From contig CAMCXV010000017.1 in the NCBI GenBank assembly GCA_945883665.1, positions 1-19,709 on the forward strand: 19,709 bases of DNA, given 5' to 3'. Shown one piece after another: positions 19,273 through 19,709 of the stretch. Origin of the DNA: Rickettsia typhi (GTDB lineage Bacteria > Pseudomonadota > Alphaproteobacteria > Rickettsiales > Rickettsiaceae). The notes below the pieces were generated by a model. It was not told where the DNA came from and did not search any database. It was given only the letters and a program-made list of their open reading frames with translations. Each line of letters begins with the position of its first letter. Positions within the stretch are counted from its first letter, which is position 1. The position numbers and the translations under genes are program-made.

Positions 19273-19302
19273 TTTATAGTAATCTCAAGCAATCAGCAAC
19301 AA
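19273..19302 (-). promoter_or_regulatory. Candidate promoter for recF
   Basis: On the minus strand TTGTTG (19297-19302) and TATAAA (19273-19278) are 18 bases apart, giving a start about 35 bases before the recF ATG. A 17-base near-palindrome (19309-19325) lies directly upstream. Moderate match in AT-rich DNA. Confidence 0.35.
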
Positions 19303-19385
19303 ACCAGATAATTCAAATTGAATTACTATCATAGGAAATGACTAAACTATATTAATCAAATAACTTATGTTCTTATTAATTAAAA

Positions 19386-19709
19386 TCATAGCTTGTTTTT
19401 AAGTTTGTTTAATTCATTTTGAGAAAAACCGGTAACTGATTGAATCAAAGAATCATCTATCTTTTGTTTTAACATAGAAATTGCCACTTTCTCGATTCCC
19501 CTAGTTTCTCCGATAACAATACCTTCTTCTCTGCCTTCTTCTCTTCCTTCTTTTCTACCTTCTTCTCTTGTTTTTTTGAGTGTATTAGTTTCTATTCTAA
19601 GCCATTTTAGGTGATCTTCGTAAAATTCTCGTTCTTCTGGATTAAAATTCATCACTTGCAATACTTCAAGAGCTTTCTTGATGCTTTTATCATTTAATTC
19701 TTTCGGTAG
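19386..19709 (-). CDS. Rpn family recombination-promoting nuclease/putative transposase, C-terminal part (runs off the right edge)
   Basis: The frame is open from the window edge to a TAA at 19386-19388, giving 107 visible residues beginning LPKELNDKSIKKALEVL. This lead, then NFNPEEREFYEDHLKWLR, a stretch of REEG/RKEG repeats (coded by 19521-19568) and a final MLKQKIDDSLIQSVTGFSQ helix pair, is the standard C-terminal end of PD-(D/E)XK (PDDEXK_2) Rpn-like proteins. These are abundant in Rickettsiaceae genomes. The nuclease core with the catalytic D-(D/E)xK residues lies beyond the window, so activity cannot be judged. The TTG at 19659-19661 and ATG at 19650-19652 are internal, not the true start. 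The EEGR repeat is coded by a purine-rich repeat likely to vary in length. Confidence 0.85.
   Translation of the reverse strand, partial: LPKELNDKSIKKALEVLQVMNFNPEEREFYEDHLKWLRIETNTLKKTREEGRKEGREEGREEGIVIGETRGIEKVAISMLKQKIDDSLIQSVTGFSQNELNKLKNKL

Noticed and set aside
19521..19568. The GAAGAAGG-type repeat as a CRISPR or satellite array
   Set aside because: It is in frame and codes for the EEGR/KEGR repeat of an Rpn protein; there are no spacers.
19386..19661. A self-contained 91-residue gene starting at the TTG codon
   Set aside because: The frame stays open to the window edge and the upstream residues match the Rpn family, so this is the end of a longer gene; an internal product is kept only as a finding.

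Overview
The window is AT-rich, tightly packed DNA that looks like the chromosome of an obligate intracellular alphaproteobacterium, most likely a Rickettsiaceae member or close relative. Grounds: an ALAS-type HemA of Rickettsia-like sequence, a GlpT-like glycerol-3-phosphate carrier, pyruvate phosphate dikinase, an lgt gene overlapping an NDUFAF7-type methyltransferase gene, a PccB/PccA pair, and Rpn/PD-(D/E)XK and IS200/IS605 mobile genes. I cannot fix the genus from the sequence alone.

Layout. 1-~147: the left end of an IS200/IS605-like element, transcribed leftwards off the window, with three stacked hairpins. 148-321: the C-terminal stub of a thiolase gene that abuts this element. 322-528: apparently decayed DNA. 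529-2652 (minus): yihY-like membrane protein gene followed by hemA. 2878-5272 (plus): XRE regulator, lgt, and an NDUFAF7-like methyltransferase overlapping lgt. 5292-8883 (minus): pccB-pccA. 9104-9682 (plus): yqgE. 9706-12905 (minus): recJ, then a glpT-like transporter with its own likely promoter. 13123-15780 (plus): ppdK behind a near-consensus promoter. 15798-19231 (minus): recF, then ftsK. 19386-19709 (minus): the C-terminal part of an Rpn-family nuclease/transposase running off the right edge.

How the genes relate. Propionyl-CoA carboxylase leads by way of methylmalonyl-CoA to succinyl-CoA, which HemA condenses with glycine to start heme synthesis; the intervening epimerase and mutase are not in the window. 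PpdK links pyruvate and PEP, and the GlpT-like carrier probably imports host glycerol-3-phosphate for phospholipid synthesis. Lgt starts lipoprotein maturation. RecJ, RecF and FtsK serve recombination, gap repair and chromosome segregation.

I looked for a novel system and did not find a convincing one: every full-length gene belongs to a known family. The points of most interest are the IS200/IS605 end joined to a broken thiolase gene, its nested hairpins, the Rpn tail at the other edge, and a few small regulatory-looking repeats. No tRNA, rRNA, CRISPR array or convincing intrinsic terminator was seen. The longest stretches without a gene (about 140-225 bases) are described under the promoter and repeat entries.
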